Assembly (NCBI GenBank): GCA_964460315.1
Contig: CAYWPQ010000029.1
Span: 1 to 15,798 of the forward strand
Source: Lacustribacter sp964460315
Lineage (GTDB): Bacteria > Pseudomonadota > Gammaproteobacteria > Burkholderiales > Burkholderiaceae_A
Reading direction: 5' to 3'
DNA length: 15,798 nt
The first letter of the stretch is position 1, and the number at the start of each line of letters is the position of its first letter. A program made the translations under genes and the position numbers. The notes beneath the pieces are model-generated. The model saw only the letters and a list, made by a program, of their open reading frames with translations, did no database searches and had not been told where the DNA came from. This document shows positions 15,609-15,798 of this stretch, one piece after another.

Positions 15609-15627
15609 AAAAACGCAATCGCTTGCG
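15609..15627 (-). terminator. Short GNRA hairpin plus five T between tRNA-Trp and secE
   Basis: On the transcribed strand CGCAA pairs with TTGCG around a GCGA (GNRA-type) loop, followed directly by five T. This has the form of a small intrinsic terminator 17 bases past the tRNA 3' end. The 5-bp stem makes it weak, so it may only reduce read-through from tuf/tRNA-Trp into secE or mark the tRNA 3' processing region. Confidence 0.4.
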
Positions 15628-15643
15628 CAACCCACGACAAAAT

Positions 15644-15719
15644 TGGCAGGGGCAGAGGGAATCGAACCCCCAACCTTCGGTTTTGGAGACCGACGCTCTG
15701 CCAGTTGAGCTATGCCCCT
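15644..15719 (-). tRNA. trpT: tRNA-Trp (anticodon CCA)
   Basis: A 76-base tRNA with encoded 3' CCA. The 7-bp acceptor stem AGGGGCA/TGCCCCT is followed by discriminator G. The D arm contains AGCTCAACTGGCAGAGC. The anticodon stem TCGGT/ACCGA closes the loop CTCCAAA, which gives anticodon CCA for UGG codons. The T arm has GGTTCGATTCC. It lies 14 bases after the tuf stop, so it is probably released from a tuf-tRNA transcript by tRNA processing enzymes. The tuf-tRNA-Trp-secE order is familiar in Betaproteobacteria. Confidence 0.97.
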
Positions 15720-15733
15720 TCAACAACTCACCA

Positions 15734-15798
15734 TTACTCGATAACTTTAGCGACGACGCCTGCGCCGACGGTGCGGCCACCTTCGCGGATCGCAAAGC
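15734..15798 (-). CDS. tuf: Elongation factor Tu, 3' end (cut by window edge)
   Basis: The last 21 codons and TAA stop of an EF-Tu gene that enters from the right edge. The translation FAIREGGRTVGAGVVAKVIE is the hallmark C-terminus of bacterial EF-Tu (domain III). It is followed after 14 bases by tRNA-Trp. Codons here are mixed and ACC/GTC-leaning, unlike the ACG/GCG-rich 5' part of the other tuf copy at the left edge. The visible parts of the two copies do not overlap, so their identity cannot be compared. Confidence 0.96.
   Translation of the reverse strand, partial: FAIREGGRTVGAGVVAKVIE

Noticed and set aside
1..15798. CRISPR arrays, insertion sequences, toxin-antitoxin, phage or other accessory systems
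   Set aside because: Nearly all sequence is covered by recognised core genes; gaps are at most 238 bases and show hairpins and leaders but no repeat-spacer pattern, transposase, att site or small accessory gene.

Overview
The window is one uninterrupted stretch of core translation and transcription genes, all on the minus strand, with no accessory DNA, mobile element, CRISPR array or unknown gene visible. Read in the direction of transcription (high to low coordinates) the order is tuf (3' end only) - tRNA-Trp - secE - nusG - rplK - rplA - rplJ - rplL - rpoB - rpoC - rpsL - rpsG - fusA - tuf (5' end only). Direct joining of the rif block (rpoBC) to the str block (rpsL-rpsG-fusA-tuf), with tuf and tRNA-Trp ahead of secE, is the layout known from Betaproteobacteria. 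Protein details agree, such as the RpoC N-terminus, the SecE C-terminus ending in a YDLILGW-type motif, and the RpoB rifampicin region with T where E. coli has N518. The best guess is a betaproteobacterium, probably Burkholderiales, of moderately high GC; genus cannot be fixed from this window.

Right to left: 15644-15798 holds the last 21 codons of one tuf gene and tRNA-Trp(CCA). 14675-15594 holds secE and nusG, coupled by a one-base TGATG overlap. 12288-14608 encodes ribosomal proteins L11, L1, L10 and L7/L12, with a 238-base rplA-rplJ gap that carries a recognisable L10-type autoregulatory leader. 3608-12067 encodes the two large RNA polymerase subunits. 169-3394 is the str operon (S12, S7, EF-G, EF-Tu).

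Together the genes supply the polymerase core (beta, beta'), an elongation factor that couples it to ribosomes (NusG), the L11/L1 and L10-L12 stalk components, the decoding-centre protein S12, S7, the GTPases EF-G and EF-Tu that the stalk recruits, and the SecE subunit of the protein-export channel.

The non-coding structure lies in the larger gaps: a 14-bp REP-like hairpin and a TTGACA promoter candidate between rpoC and rpsL; three perfect palindromes between rpsL and rpsG, where E. coli has its S7 target; a compound hairpin followed by a short T-run between rplL and rpoB, resembling an attenuator or RNase III site; a bulged GC hairpin between rpoB and rpoC; and the L10 leader. No gene-free stretch exceeds 300 bases. 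I did not find a new biological system here; the findings are regulatory-RNA and sequence-composition observations in an otherwise ordinary region.
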